Shown: positions 37,763-46,656 of the stretch, piece after piece
Position numbering within the stretch: the first letter of the stretch is position 1
How the letters are laid out: every line of letters starts with the position of its first letter
Source: Alkalibacterium putridalgicola
GTDB lineage: Bacteria > Bacillota > Bacilli > Lactobacillales > Carnobacteriaceae_A
Reading direction: 5' to 3'
Length of the DNA: 64,000 bases
Assembly: GCF_900109825.1 (NCBI RefSeq)
Contig: NZ_FOBL01000012.1
Location: 1-64,000 of the forward strand
The notes under the pieces: model-generated
Database searches by the model: none
What the model saw: the letters and a program-made list of their open reading frames with translations, nothing else
Told to the model about the DNA's origin: nothing
Program-made: the position numbers and the translations under genes

Positions 37763-38836
37763 ATGAAAAATTGTATTATCGTTATTCCTGTATTAGATCC
37801 AAACGACGCGTTCACGCCATATGTGAAACAGCTCATCAGTGAAGATTTCAAGTCTATCATCATTGTCAATGACGGCAGTTCCAATGAAAAGACCCAGATC
37901 TTTGAAAAGCTTGATGAACTGCCGGAAGTGACCGTGCTGACTCATGCCGTCAACATGGGCAAAGGCCGGGCACTTAAGAATGCCTTCAATTACATATTAA
38001 ATGATTCCGATTTAGCGACACAGCATGGTGTCATCACGGTCGATGGTGACGGGCAGCATAAAGTAAGTGATGTACTTAAACTTTGCAGTGAATTAGAGGA
38101 AAAATCTTCCAGCCTTCTACTTGGAGTCAGACATTTTCAGGAAGAGAATGTGCCATGGACGAGTCGGATGGGGAATACCATCACCAGACATCTGTTCAGA
38201 CTTTTATATGGTAAAGGACTGAACGACACCCAGACTGGCCTCCGAGGGATATCGACAGATGTATTGCCGGACTTTGCCGCGATCGAGGGAGAGCGGTACA
38301 GTTATGAGACCAATATGCTGATCGTTGCCGTTCATAAAGGACTTAGGTTGAAAGAAGTCCCGATCGCTACCGTTTATATCGAAGATAACGAGGAAAGCCA
38401 TTTTAATCCAGTGAAAGATTCAATTGAAATATATGTGCTGCTGTTCAAGAATTTTTTTAAGTTCATGAGTGTATCTTTCACTTCGTTTTTGATCGATATT
38501 TCTTTCTTTCAACTTTTTCTGTTTATACTGGGCTTTATGACAGTGGGTCGAGAAATCATTATAGCGACTATACTGGCACGGGCAGTGTCCAGTTTCTTTA
38601 ATTTTTCGATTAGCCACAAGTGGGTCTTTGAAAGCAAGAAACGGTGGAATCAGACACTTTTTAGTTATTATGGACTTGTTGCTGTCCAGGCGCTTATTTC
38701 AGGGGTGAGTGTCTACTGGCTGTTCCAGCTGACTGGGATAAAAGAAGTGATACTTAAAGTATTTGTTGATGCCATCCTCTTTATGATCAGTTACCGTATC
38801 CAGAAATTACTGATCTTCAAGTCTCATGAAAAATAA
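37763..38836 (+). CDS. GT2 glycosyltransferase fused to GtrA-like membrane domain
   Basis: This protein has about 357 residues. Residues 1-220 form a GT-A glycosyltransferase of the polyprenyl-phosphate sugar transferase type (CIIVIPVLDP, IIIVNDGSS, TVDGDGQHK and DTQTGLRGIST). Residues 225-355 form a four-helix GtrA domain (FKFMSVSFTSFLIDISFFQL and FNFSISHKWVFESK). Such fusions are expected to make a lipid-linked sugar and help flip it for cell-surface glycosylation; the sugar is unknown. ATG 37763 is preferred because the ATG at 37757 lies too close to GAGG. A stand-alone GtrA is encoded at 49713. Confidence 0.88.
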   Translation: MKNCIIVIPVLDPNDAFTPYVKQLISEDFKSIIIVNDGSSNEKTQIFEKLDELPEVTVLTHAVNMGKGRALKNAFNYILNDSDLATQHGVITVDGDGQHKVSDVLKLCSELEEKSSSLLLGVRHFQEENVPWTSRMGNTITRHLFRLLYGKGLNDTQTGLRGISTDVLPDFAAIEGERYSYETNMLIVAVHKGLRLKEVPIATVYIEDNEESHFNPVKDSIEIYVLLFKNFFKFMSVSFTSFLIDISFFQLFLFILGFMTVGREIIIATILARAVSSFFNFSISHKWVFESKKRWNQTLFSYYGLVAVQALISGVSVYWLFQLTGIKEVILKVFVDAILFMISYRIQKLLIFKSHEK

Positions 38837-38840
38837 AAAT

Positions 38841-38882
38841 GAGTGCGCATCTTCCCATGCTATAGAAGGAAGACGCACACTC
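38841..38882. terminator. Terminator between convergent GT2 and GntR genes
   Basis: GAGTGCGCATCTTCC (38841-38855) pairs with GGAAGACGCACACTC (38868-38882) with one mismatch. The A-rich run at 38829-38840 gives a T tail on the minus strand, so it serves the GntR gene best. Confidence 0.75.
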
Positions 38883-38895
38883 AATTTATCTTCAA

Positions 38896-39612
38896 TTAAT
38901 TACTTACGATATTCTCTGAGGCGAAAGAATCAGCACGGTGCTTCGTGACACCGTATTCTATTGTATCACCCGTATCCAGATAGGTGATTTGTTCTGTGAC
39001 ACCGATCGGATCATCTTTATTGATTTCCAGATGAAGCGCCTCTTCTTCGTCGGCTTTCTTCACCGTAACACGACGATGTGCACTTTGTATCTTTAATCCG
39101 AGCTCATCTTTGATATAATGATAGATAGAGGTCTCTAAATGGGTTCTTTCTAATCCCGGGACGCGTTCGATAGGCATTGCTGTTTTTTCTATCAAAATAG
39201 GTTTGCCGTCCACATACCGTACACGGTGAATGTTGTAAACGAAGCTTCCTGGTTTCAGATTCAGCTTGTCCTGCACGATGTCGTCAGCCTGTATGACTTC
39301 AAAGGCCAGGATCTTATTTGTGACTTTACGGCCGCTCTTGCGGTGATAAGCAGTGAATCCGCTGAGCTGATTGGATTGAGTGATGCGCTTGATTTCTTTT
39401 TGACTCAAGTCTTTAACAAACGTTCCCGACCCGCGGCGTTTGATGATCAATCCCTCGTCAACCAGTAGATCCAATGCGCGCTTGACTGTCATCTTGCTCG
39501 TGTTGTAAGCTTCGCATAAGTCCTTTTCATAAGGAAGCTGTTCAGTGGCAGTGTAATCCCCATTAATAATTTTACCTTTAATGTCGGTATATATTTCTTC
39601 ATATTTTTTCAT
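38896..39612 (-). CDS. GntR-family regulator with UTRA domain
   Basis: This 238-residue protein has an N-terminal winged helix of the GntR/HutC type (LCEAYNTSKMTVKRALDLLVDEGLIIKRRGSGTFVKD, about residues 33-69) and a C-terminal UTRA effector domain (about 90-230, with RVRYVDGKPILIEKTAMP). UTRA regulators bind sugar phosphates or similar ligands. It is divergent from nanE, so it most likely represses amino-sugar or sialic-acid catabolism. Confidence 0.92.
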   Translation of the reverse strand: MKKYEEIYTDIKGKIINGDYTATEQLPYEKDLCEAYNTSKMTVKRALDLLVDEGLIIKRRGSGTFVKDLSQKEIKRITQSNQLSGFTAYHRKSGRKVTNKILAFEVIQADDIVQDKLNLKPGSFVYNIHRVRYVDGKPILIEKTAMPIERVPGLERTHLETSIYHYIKDELGLKIQSAHRRVTVKKADEEEALHLEINKDDPIGVTEQITYLDTGDTIEYGVTKHRADSFASENIVSN

Positions 39613-39649
39613 AACGCACCAAACTTTCTTTTATAGTTGACTCACTTTT

Positions 39650-39789
39650 TTGAGTATACCACATCAGCGAATAGAACAATGTACCATTACATGATAAGTA
39701 TACATTTGACATATTAATTAAATAACATGACATATATTTGTTATGTTATACTTATTAAAAGTAAAAATCAAGCACTTGGAGGGGCTAAT
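39650..39789. promoter_or_regulatory. Divergent gntR/nanE control region
   Basis: TTGACA at 39706-39711 is a likely -35 element. AAGTATA (39696-39702) and TATACTT (39747-39753) are inverted copies flanking it, and GAGTATACC lies near the gntR start. These are candidate GntR-UTRA half-sites. AT-rich sequence prevents a firm -10 call. Confidence 0.45.
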
Positions 39790-40470
39790 ATGTTAAGAAA
39801 AGTTAAAGATGGATTGATTGTTTCATGTCAGGCGTTGTCGGATGAACCGTTACATAGTTCATTCATCATGGGACGTATGGCTAAAGCGGCAACGGAAGGG
39901 GGCGCTGTGGGGATACGTGCAAATTCGAAGGAAGACATTTCTGAAATCAAGAAACAGACCTCTCTACCAATCATTGGTCTGGTGAAACGCCATTATCCGG
40001 ATGTCAAGGTATACATTACGGTTACAATGAAAGAAGTGGATGAACTGATGGATGCGGGGTGTGACATGATCGCCGTGGATGCGACTAAGCAGGAAAGGCC
40101 TGAAGGTGAGACGCTGGAAGAATTTATTCGTGCTATTCGTGAGAAATATGAAGATGTCCTGATCATGGCGGATACGTCGACAGTGGAGGAAGGTGTGGAA
40201 GCTGAGCGACTGGGCTGTGATGTGGTATCTACAACGCTTGTCGGGTATACAAGTTATACCAAAGGTCAGTCTATTTTTGAAAATGATTACGCAATGCTGA
40301 AAGAATATCTTGAAAAAGTGTCGATACCGGTCATTGCTGAAGGAAACGTGGATACACCCGAAAAAGCAAAAGCTTGTTTGGATCATGGTGTCTATTCTGT
40401 CGTTGTCGGCAGTGCCATCACCCGTCCACAGGTGATCACCAAACGATTCGTCGATACGATGAACAGCTGA
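39790..40470 (+). CDS. nanE: N-acetylmannosamine-6-phosphate 2-epimerase
   Basis: This 226-residue TIM-barrel enzyme interconverts ManNAc-6-phosphate and GlcNAc-6-phosphate in sialic-acid and ManNAc use. NanE signatures include [54 protein letters not shown], and the phosphate-binding end [13 protein letters not shown] with [13 protein letters not shown] 39790 follows TGGAGGGG and gives the normal family start; the frame opening at 39727 is rejected. No other nan genes are visible, so it stands alone under the divergent GntR regulator. Confidence 0.94.
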   Translation: MLRKVKDGLIVSCQALSDEPLHSSFIMGRMAKAATEGGAVGIRANSKEDISEIKKQTSLPIIGLVKRHYPDVKVYITVTMKEVDELMDAGCDMIAVDATKQERPEGETLEEFIRAIREKYEDVLIMADTSTVEEGVEAERLGCDVVSTTLVGYTSYTKGQSIFENDYAMLKEYLEKVSIPVIAEGNVDTPEKAKACLDHGVYSVVVGSAITRPQVITKRFVDTMNS

Positions 40471-40490
40471 ATATATACTAAAAAATAGCA

Positions 40491-40538
40491 GACCCCTTAC
40501 AGAAATCACATGAAGGCGATGGTGCAGGGGTCTTTTAG
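40491..40538 (+). terminator. Terminator after nanE
   Basis: AGACCCCT pairs with AGGGGTCT across a loop of about 30 nt that can itself fold, followed by TTTT. Confidence 0.6.
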
Positions 40539-40780
40539 TCAACATAAAGCAATAGACGCTTCCTTTTACCTATTATATAAAAATATATACAGTTTCCCTA
40601 ATGATATGTTTCTAAACTTTTTAATTGAATATCCGATGTAAGGGTCAAAGACGATAGGGGAGAAGGAGACACCGCATGGATATTGACAGGCAGGATGGAT
40701 GAGTAATATCGTGTGTTAAATATTCTGCAAAAGCCGTTTGATATAAACCGATAATCCATTCAAGTCGTTAGATGAAATGG
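40539..40780. other. Intergenic region, no feature seen
   Basis: AT-rich sequence between nanE and the convergent aldo/keto reductase. No ORF with a ribosome site and no repeat array was found. Confidence 0.4.
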
Positions 40781-40781
40781 A

Positions 40782-40826
40782 AAAACCCGTTAACGCTGAG
40801 AAATACTCAGTCAGTTAACGGGTTTT
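40782..40826 (-). terminator. Terminator of the minus-strand aldo/keto reductase gene
   Basis: AAAACCCGTTAAC (40782-40794) pairs with GTTAACGGGTTTT (40814-40826). The 19-nt loop contains its own CTGAG/CTCAG pair. It is nearly symmetric, so it may act both ways. Confidence 0.85.
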
Positions 40827-40848
40827 ATTGGTTTCTATGACTTAATAC

Positions 40849-41661
40849 TTAGTCGCGGACATCTCTGATCTGTTCAAGTGTTTTGATATCTTCATCAGAA
40901 ATTTCAAAATCCAGCTGTTTGTTTTCGATGATACGGCTTTCGTGTGTTGATTTTGGAAGAGGAAGCGTATCTTTTTCCAGACAGTAACGGATTGACAATT
41001 GTGCAACTGTTACATCGTATTTCTCAGCCATCTCTTTCAGTTCAGGCATATCCAGGACCTGACCTGTCGCCAGTGGAGAATAAGCTTCGACTACTATGTC
41101 ATGGTCTTTACAGAATGACAGCAGTTCTTCCTGATCTTTACCAACATAGAATGGAATCTGATTGGCCATCGGGACAATATCACATTCATCTAAAATCGGC
41201 TGCAGGTGTTCGATCTGGAAGTTTGATACACCGATCGCTTTGATCTTGCCGTCGTTGTATAATTTCTCCATTGCTTTCCAGGACTGAACATTTCCTTCGG
41301 TACAGTCTTTACCCTGATCGCTCCAAGGCCATGGGGCATGGATAAGATAAAGGTCAAGATAGTCGACGCCTAAATTGGTGATCGTTTCATTGAAGGCTTC
41401 AAGTGTTTCGTCGTACCCTTTGATTTCAGCGGGGAGCTTGCTTGTAATGAAAATGTCTTCTCTAGGCGTAGCGAATTCACGAATCGCTTTACCCACATTT
41501 TCTTCATTCTTATAAGCTAGAGCTGTATCAATATGCGTATAGCCGTTTTTTAAAGCCATAGTCACTGAATCGTAAGCTTCTTCATTCGGGATCTGCCATG
41601 TGCCGAATCCGATGCTTGGAATCTTAACGCCGTTGTGAAATGTAAATGTGTCTTTCTTCAT
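40849..41661 (-). CDS. Aldo/keto reductase
   Basis: This 270-residue AKR-barrel NADPH-dependent oxidoreductase has catalytic Asp and Tyr in HIDTALAYKNEE, Lys in ITSKLPAE, and His in LYLIHAPWPW. IGVSNF and PLPKSTHESRIIENK form the cofactor site. AGGAGGAAT precedes ATG 41661. It is similar in size and motifs to the enzyme at 30736. Substrate unknown; this group typically detoxifies aldehydes such as methylglyoxal. Confidence 0.94.
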   Translation of the reverse strand: MKKDTFTFHNGVKIPSIGFGTWQIPNEEAYDSVTMALKNGYTHIDTALAYKNEENVGKAIREFATPREDIFITSKLPAEIKGYDETLEAFNETITNLGVDYLDLYLIHAPWPWSDQGKDCTEGNVQSWKAMEKLYNDGKIKAIGVSNFQIEHLQPILDECDIVPMANQIPFYVGKDQEELLSFCKDHDIVVEAYSPLATGQVLDMPELKEMAEKYDVTVAQLSIRYCLEKDTLPLPKSTHESRIIENKQLDFEISDEDIKTLEQIRDVRD

Positions 41662-41741
41662 ATAAATTATTCCTCCTAAATTTTAATCCTTAATAATTAT
41701 AACGCAAATCTTATGAAAATGCTTACTTTTTGTTTATAAAA

Positions 41742-43508
41742 TTAGTCATAACTGATCAGGAGGATAAATTCGCCATCCATAAATTCATTTTCCTGGATCT
41801 CAAGGCGTTTAACGATGATCGTCAGACGGTAATTTTCATCCTCTGTGGTCAGCTGCATCTCTGAAAGAGGCCGTTCCGGATTCGTGCCGCTTTGCTCCCA
41901 GGCAGTATCGCTCAGCTCAGACAGGTCCTGTTCCAGCAGCACTGTATCATTTTCCAATAGAGCAATGGTCAGATTTTCATTTTCTGTGTTCATTTCTATC
42001 CGGTAAGGCTCCTGATTCAGCTGGATATCACGGTCACTCACCTGAAAAGTGGCGACTTCTACCACTTCGTCGATACCTTCAGTTGAAAAGACAATCGGCT
42101 CCGTCGTATCCAGCGAAATGAAGGCATAGCGCGGACCGGATGGACCAGATATGTCGCGGTCGTCAGCATAGTAGTAATGATAGCTGGAATCAAAGCCGAA
42201 GACAGTCTCAAAATCTTGATAATAACTGAAGTCTTCAGGCAGCCAGTCCAGACGGTCGAGCTGTTCCTGCTGGTTCAAGTAATTCATACTGTAACTGAAA
42301 CGAGCCTTTTCTTCATTGGTCAGTTCACTGTCCAAAGGCGTTGCGACACTGTCGTCCTCAATATAAGGAGCGACCAAATCATTGATTGTGTTGACCTGAT
42401 TCCTTACCCCGATCGATACAGCATCGATCACCGGCAGAATGGATAGAACACCTAAGCAGATGAGAAAAAAGGGGATAAAGAACTTTTTAGAAGTCAGGAA
42501 GCTGTAAATAAGCACACTGACTATGGAGAAAATCCCAAACAGTAAAACGAAATAGCGGCCGTGCGTCAGACCGAAGTCGGCCGTTTTCAGACTGGATGAA
42601 ACGGTCTGGAAAATTGCTATGACCAGAAGCAGATAAGGATAGAAACGGCTGAATAGACGAGCGATTTTCTTGTCCACATTTTCAGCGAGGAACAGCGTCA
42701 CGATACCAACGATCGTATAACTGATCAGCATCGGTTCCATCAAGTTGTCCTGCCAGAAGTCTCCGGAAATATTCGTCAGTATATAGGCAATGAGTATGGC
42801 ACTGAAAACAAGCAGGACCGGGATAATAATATAGGCGATCAGTATTTCAAGCAGAGAGGGGATACTCTTTGCTTCATCGAGAGCTTCGGTATGTTCGGTC
42901 TCTTTGAAAAGTGGAAGCCGCGACAGGAAATAAACCGGCGCAATGAACTGAAAAACGATGGCTGCACTATACGCGAACCAGCGATAATCCAGTTCATAAA
43001 TAAGTGTCGTATAGGCACTGAAGATGGCACTGATACCGATGAAGAGAATAACGGAGATCAGTAAACTGGAGAAAAAGGCTTTAATGGTCAGGATAAGTGA
43101 GTCACTGAATGAAATCTTGTGGTGGAGCGTCGGTACAGCTATTAAAAGAACGGCTAAGGTAAAGTAGAGAACCATTGTCCGGATCTGACCCGACTGGTTG
43201 TAGCCCATCGGTGCCTGACGCAGATAAAAGTAGTATAAGAGCGGTAGAATAAGGCTGCTTCCTTTGATTATCCAGGTGACGAGTTTATTGAGTGGTTTGA
43301 TTTCAGAAAAAAGCTGAATAGAAACGAGCATCAGAACCCCTAAGCCAGCACTTAAGGCCTGATTCATATAATCCGAATCACCTTCTGAGTGTATCGTCAT
43401 GATGGTGAACAGCACGATAAGGACAAGCAGACTTGTTGCGAGCGGAAAACGCGAGAAGGTTGCCAGCCACTGCGTCTTCCTTTTCATAAACCAGCTTTTT
43501 ACAGACAT
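41742..43508 (-). CDS. DUF4153-like multi-pass membrane protein
   Basis: This 588-residue protein has about 11-12 transmembrane helices over residues 15-370, then a soluble, acidic C-terminal region of about 210 residues with repeated beta-strand-like stretches. The N-terminal part resembles the DUF4153 family of uncharacterised membrane proteins. ATG 43508 (MSVKSWFMKRK) follows GGAGGAG; the five-residue longer frame starts inside that site and is rejected. No enzymatic motif is visible. Function unknown. Confidence 0.7.
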   Translation of the reverse strand: MSVKSWFMKRKTQWLATFSRFPLATSLLVLIVLFTIMTIHSEGDSDYMNQALSAGLGVLMLVSIQLFSEIKPLNKLVTWIIKGSSLILPLLYYFYLRQAPMGYNQSGQIRTMVLYFTLAVLLIAVPTLHHKISFSDSLILTIKAFFSSLLISVILFIGISAIFSAYTTLIYELDYRWFAYSAAIVFQFIAPVYFLSRLPLFKETEHTEALDEAKSIPSLLEILIAYIIIPVLLVFSAILIAYILTNISGDFWQDNLMEPMLISYTIVGIVTLFLAENVDKKIARLFSRFYPYLLLVIAIFQTVSSSLKTADFGLTHGRYFVLLFGIFSIVSVLIYSFLTSKKFFIPFFLICLGVLSILPVIDAVSIGVRNQVNTINDLVAPYIEDDSVATPLDSELTNEEKARFSYSMNYLNQQEQLDRLDWLPEDFSYYQDFETVFGFDSSYHYYYADDRDISGPSGPRYAFISLDTTEPIVFSTEGIDEVVEVATFQVSDRDIQLNQEPYRIEMNTENENLTIALLENDTVLLEQDLSELSDTAWEQSGTNPERPLSEMQLTTEDENYRLTIIVKRLEIQENEFMDGEFILLISYD

Positions 43509-43895
43509 GTTGATCTCCTCCAATTGTGAACCTTTATATTAACCTAATTTTACGACTATATGACGGATTTAGCAATTAAATCGGCGGGAATAAATATGAG
43601 AAACAGAAATTAAGAAGGATCAGTTTTAAAAACCTTTTTGATAGGAAATGAGTAGATTTCAGGAGTGGTGAAAGGTTGAGAAAATTTAATGCGTGCCCTT
43701 TGCGATAGAAAAGGGATGCTGAACGTCACGCAAAGTGAGATTGCGTACCCTTCACATCAGGACTATCTGAGCAAAAGGTGACCGCTTAATGTATGTTGTT
43801 TGGTCTTTTATACATATGACAGAAACGTTTAAACAAGTCTTTAATATAAATGAAAGAGATCGGACGTGATGTCCAATCTCTCCAACTTATCTGTG
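43509..43895. other. Intergenic region with a 52-bp-spaced direct repeat
   Basis: No gene was found. GCGTGCCCTT at 43691 and GCGTACCCTT at 43743 are exactly 52 bp apart, and loosely similar AAAGGTTGA/AAAGGTGA elements flank them. This could be a decayed member of the 52-bp arrays seen elsewhere, but two copies are weak evidence. Confidence 0.35.
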
Positions 43896-44813
43896 CTATT
43901 CATAAAATACACGATTCAGTGCAGCTACACGGGTCTTAAGCATAGTTTTCGTCAAATCACTCGAAGCTATTAGATCGTATGAATGAAAGGCGTGACGAAC
44001 GCAGTGTGTCTCCACTGGAACGCCGTCTTTCTGCAGGGCTTTCGAAAAAAGCAGGCCTTCGTCTCTCAGGGGATCATACTCACAGACTTCCACATAAGCG
44101 TCGGGCAATCCGGCAAAGGAATCAGCCTCCATCGGCGAGGCATACTTGTTCGGCAGGGTGACTTCATCTCTTATATAAAGCGACCACATCATCTTGTTGA
44201 GTTTCACACTCCAGAAAGGAAAAGCATGGAGGGATTCAGCACGCATTCGCACATCGGTAACAGGATAGATATGGAACTGATAAGAAAAAGGATACTTGTC
44301 CCGGTCCCTGTAATAGAGCAGGACATTACTGGCCAGAGTGGCTCCTGAACTGTCGCCGCCGATGGCTATTCTTTTAGGATCGATCCCCAGATACTCAGTA
44401 TGTTCCAGTACCCACTCACTTGCTGTCATTGCATCGAAAAACGGTTTTGGGAAAGGGTGCTGTGGGGACAGCCGGTAATCGACATCTATCACGATGGCAT
44501 TCGTTTTCAAAGCATATTCTGCTGTCAGGCGCTTGATGTGTGGGGGACGCGTCAGGAAATAGGAACTTCCATAATAATAAAGCAGCGCTGGAGACGGACA
44601 GCGTACTTTATCAGGTAGGTATACTATTAGAGTGATCAAGTCACCTTCAGTCGTTGAGACCCGGATCTCTTTTACATTAACGCCTTTGGGCATATCAACT
44701 GCTTTTCGGACAAGGGAAAGTGTGCCGTTGATAAAGGGAAGAAGCACCGGCGAGAGGAAAAGAGCCAGGGGTTTATATTTTTTCACTTGATCATGTATGG
44801 AATATTTAGTCAT
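43896..44813 (-). CDS. Alpha/beta hydrolase, HSL-type esterase family
   Basis: This 305-residue protein of the abhydrolase_3 (hormone-sensitive lipase) group has nucleophile GGDSSGATLA, acid YDPLRDEG and His RHAFHSYD. The usual oxyanion motif HGGG is replaced by LYYYGSSYF, so the first His and Gly are missing, which may change activity. A hydrophobic stretch near the N-terminus (LALFLSPVLLPFI) may attach it to the membrane. It is convergent with nothing nearby and divergent from the GGDEF gene. Confidence 0.85.
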   Translation of the reverse strand: MTKYSIHDQVKKYKPLALFLSPVLLPFINGTLSLVRKAVDMPKGVNVKEIRVSTTEGDLITLIVYLPDKVRCPSPALLYYYGSSYFLTRPPHIKRLTAEYALKTNAIVIDVDYRLSPQHPFPKPFFDAMTASEWVLEHTEYLGIDPKRIAIGGDSSGATLASNVLLYYRDRDKYPFSYQFHIYPVTDVRMRAESLHAFPFWSVKLNKMMWSLYIRDEVTLPNKYASPMEADSFAGLPDAYVEVCEYDPLRDEGLLFSKALQKDGVPVETHCVRHAFHSYDLIASSDLTKTMLKTRVAALNRVFYE

Positions 44814-44960
44814 GAGTCCAGCTCTTTTCTTAAAGTTGTCAAGGTTGTACTAAGTGTAGCTTTAAACGATTATATTCACAACTCACATAACTTTTGGTAC
44901 AAATTCGTATTGATTTGTGAAAAAATGCTTTTTTAATATACATTTATTAGATAAATAGTG

Positions 44961-44966
44961 TATAAT
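44961..44966 (+). promoter_or_regulatory. Putative -10 box of the GGDEF gene
   Basis: TATAAT at 44961-44966 lies 38 bp before the preferred GTG start, supporting that start over an upstream ATG at 44965 that would overlap the box. Confidence 0.4.
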
Positions 44967-45003
44967 GACTATACCTATAAACAACTTGAATCGGGGGAGC
45001 AAT

Positions 45004-46356
45004 GTGAAAAAATGGGTCATATCTTTTTTTATAGCCTTTATGGCAGCGCTTATTTTATATATTCCCGTTAATGATTTACATATTGAGTACAATAATCAGT
45101 TGTATGAAGAACAGCGAATAAATACAAGTGAACGTTTGAATCTGATCCGCGATGACATTCAAGCTCGTCTGGACAGCAGTTTGTTTTATGCTGACTTTTT
45201 TGAAATGCTCGTGAGCCAGAACCCGGATATATCTGAAAGTGAACTCCGTGAATATAGTGCATTTATTGTCGAACGCAATCCTCTTGTAGATAGTGTCAGT
45301 CTAGCAAAAGATGGTATTATCCATTTTGTGTATCCTCTTGAAGGCAATGAAGAAGTTATTGGATTCAATCTAATGGAAGACCCTGACAGGAAACGCTTTT
45401 TAGAAGAAGCAATAAATAAAAGAAAAGCTGTCGCTCAGGGACCGATCCAAGCGCTTCAAGGCGGGACAAAGATTTTTAACAGGAAGCCCGTCTTTATTGA
45501 AAAAATCAGTACAGAAGTGGTCTGGGGTTTTGCCAATGTGACGATCGATTTTGATGACCTGATCAGTAGTAGTTTATTACCGGATGAATCACATGCGTTT
45601 AATTACGCAATCGAAATAGAATCAAAAGGAGCTCAGCCTGTGATTTTTGGAGATGCAGATGTCTTTGAAGCAGATGCTGTGACAGCTTCTATTCTTTTAC
45701 CGGAAAATAAATGGACGATCGCGCTCGTTCCTTCAACCGGATGGAATAATAATCGCTCGGTTCATAGTATAGAGACCGTTGTTTTCTACTTCTTTATCCT
45801 TATTATATTCTTTCTTGTCTTTATTTTCGTTCTTCAGTATTATAAGAAACGAGAATTGTCTAGGATGGATGCACTGACTCGCCTGTTGAATAAAAAAACC
45901 TTTGAAATCTCAGCTAAAAAAGTATTGAAGCGCTCCTCCAAACATAACGGTCTGCTTCTGATCGATTTTAATGATTTTAAGAGTATCAATGATACACATG
46001 GTCATTTGATTGGAGATCAAGTATTGACTATTGCAGCTGAGCGTCTCATACATTGCTTGAAGAAAGAAGATCTGATCGGACGTATCGGTGGAGATGAAAT
46101 GATGATTCTTATAAAGGATATCGATGTTCAAACACTAGAATCAATTAAAGACCGTGTTATCCAGCATATCGAAAAACCTATTCTATTAAATGGTAATATG
46201 ATCAGCCCGTCCATATCTGTCGGACAGACCCTAGTCAGTCAGTGGCTTCCTTTTGAACAGCTTTATGATATCGTCGATAAAAAAATGTACAGACATAAAA
46301 CGATCAAGAAGGGCGGGAAACCTGTGTCTTACCGATTATCGGAACAGGACTCTTAA
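45004..46356 (+). CDS. CHASE-domain GGDEF protein (putative diguanylate cyclase)
   Basis: This protein of about 450 residues has a transmembrane helix near residues 5-22, an extracellular CHASE sensor domain (about 40-240), a second helix (about 258-280, VVFYFFILIIFFLVFIFVL), and a cytoplasmic GGDEF domain (DALTRLLNKKTFE, DFNDFKSINDTHGHLIGD, LIGRIGGDEMMILI). The signature reads GGDEM, with Met for the usual Phe, so catalysis is plausible but not certain. It would couple an external signal to cyclic-di-GMP. GTG 45004 follows GGGGGAG. Confidence 0.88.
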   Translation: MKKWVISFFIAFMAALILYIPVNDLHIEYNNQLYEEQRINTSERLNLIRDDIQARLDSSLFYADFFEMLVSQNPDISESELREYSAFIVERNPLVDSVSLAKDGIIHFVYPLEGNEEVIGFNLMEDPDRKRFLEEAINKRKAVAQGPIQALQGGTKIFNRKPVFIEKISTEVVWGFANVTIDFDDLISSSLLPDESHAFNYAIEIESKGAQPVIFGDADVFEADAVTASILLPENKWTIALVPSTGWNNNRSVHSIETVVFYFFILIIFFLVFIFVLQYYKKRELSRMDALTRLLNKKTFEISAKKVLKRSSKHNGLLLIDFNDFKSINDTHGHLIGDQVLTIAAERLIHCLKKEDLIGRIGGDEMMILIKDIDVQTLESIKDRVIQHIEKPILLNGNMISPSISVGQTLVSQWLPFEQLYDIVDKKMYRHKTIKKGGKPVSYRLSEQDS

Positions 46357-46422
46357 GACACACTTAAAATCACGGACTTAACTTTTTCGCTGAATAGGTT
46401 TTCTTCCTATTTAACTGAGTGA

Positions 46423-46542
46423 ACCTGGGTCGACTGTCTTTTTAATTCAGTTATGACATTGATCAGCGGGGTATCGACGACTTTTGTCAGCGACATCGTC
46501 GAAAAGCAAGATCATCTCAAAGTGATTGTTGGAAAAATTTAA
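46423..46542 (+). pseudogene. Short ORF remnant before a terminator
   Basis: The frame is open from 46423 and contains MTLISGVSTTFVSDIVEKQD from ATG 46453 to TAA 46540-46542. It has no ribosome site, yet a good terminator follows 6 bp later. It looks like the 3' end of a lost gene, but I could not recognise the protein. Confidence 0.3.
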
Positions 46543-46548
46543 ACCATT

Positions 46549-46578
46549 GACCTCGTCAGTTCTTCTGATGAGGTCTTT
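46549..46578 (+). terminator. Orphan terminator
   Basis: GACCTCGTCAG (46549-46559) pairs with CTGATGAGGTC (46564-46574), followed by TTTT. No intact gene ends just before it; the GGDEF gene ends 190 bp upstream. Confidence 0.75.
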
Positions 46579-46656
46579 TCAGTTCTATTTTTTGAAAAAG
46601 TCAGTCCTTTCAAGGTACTCTATATATGTAGAGAAATTATCGAAAGGAGCAATAGG

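Noticed and set aside
39964-40545. 193-codon minus-strand frame across nanE
   Set aside because: Antisense to a clear nanE gene, with His/Phe-rich low-complexity translation and no start signal.
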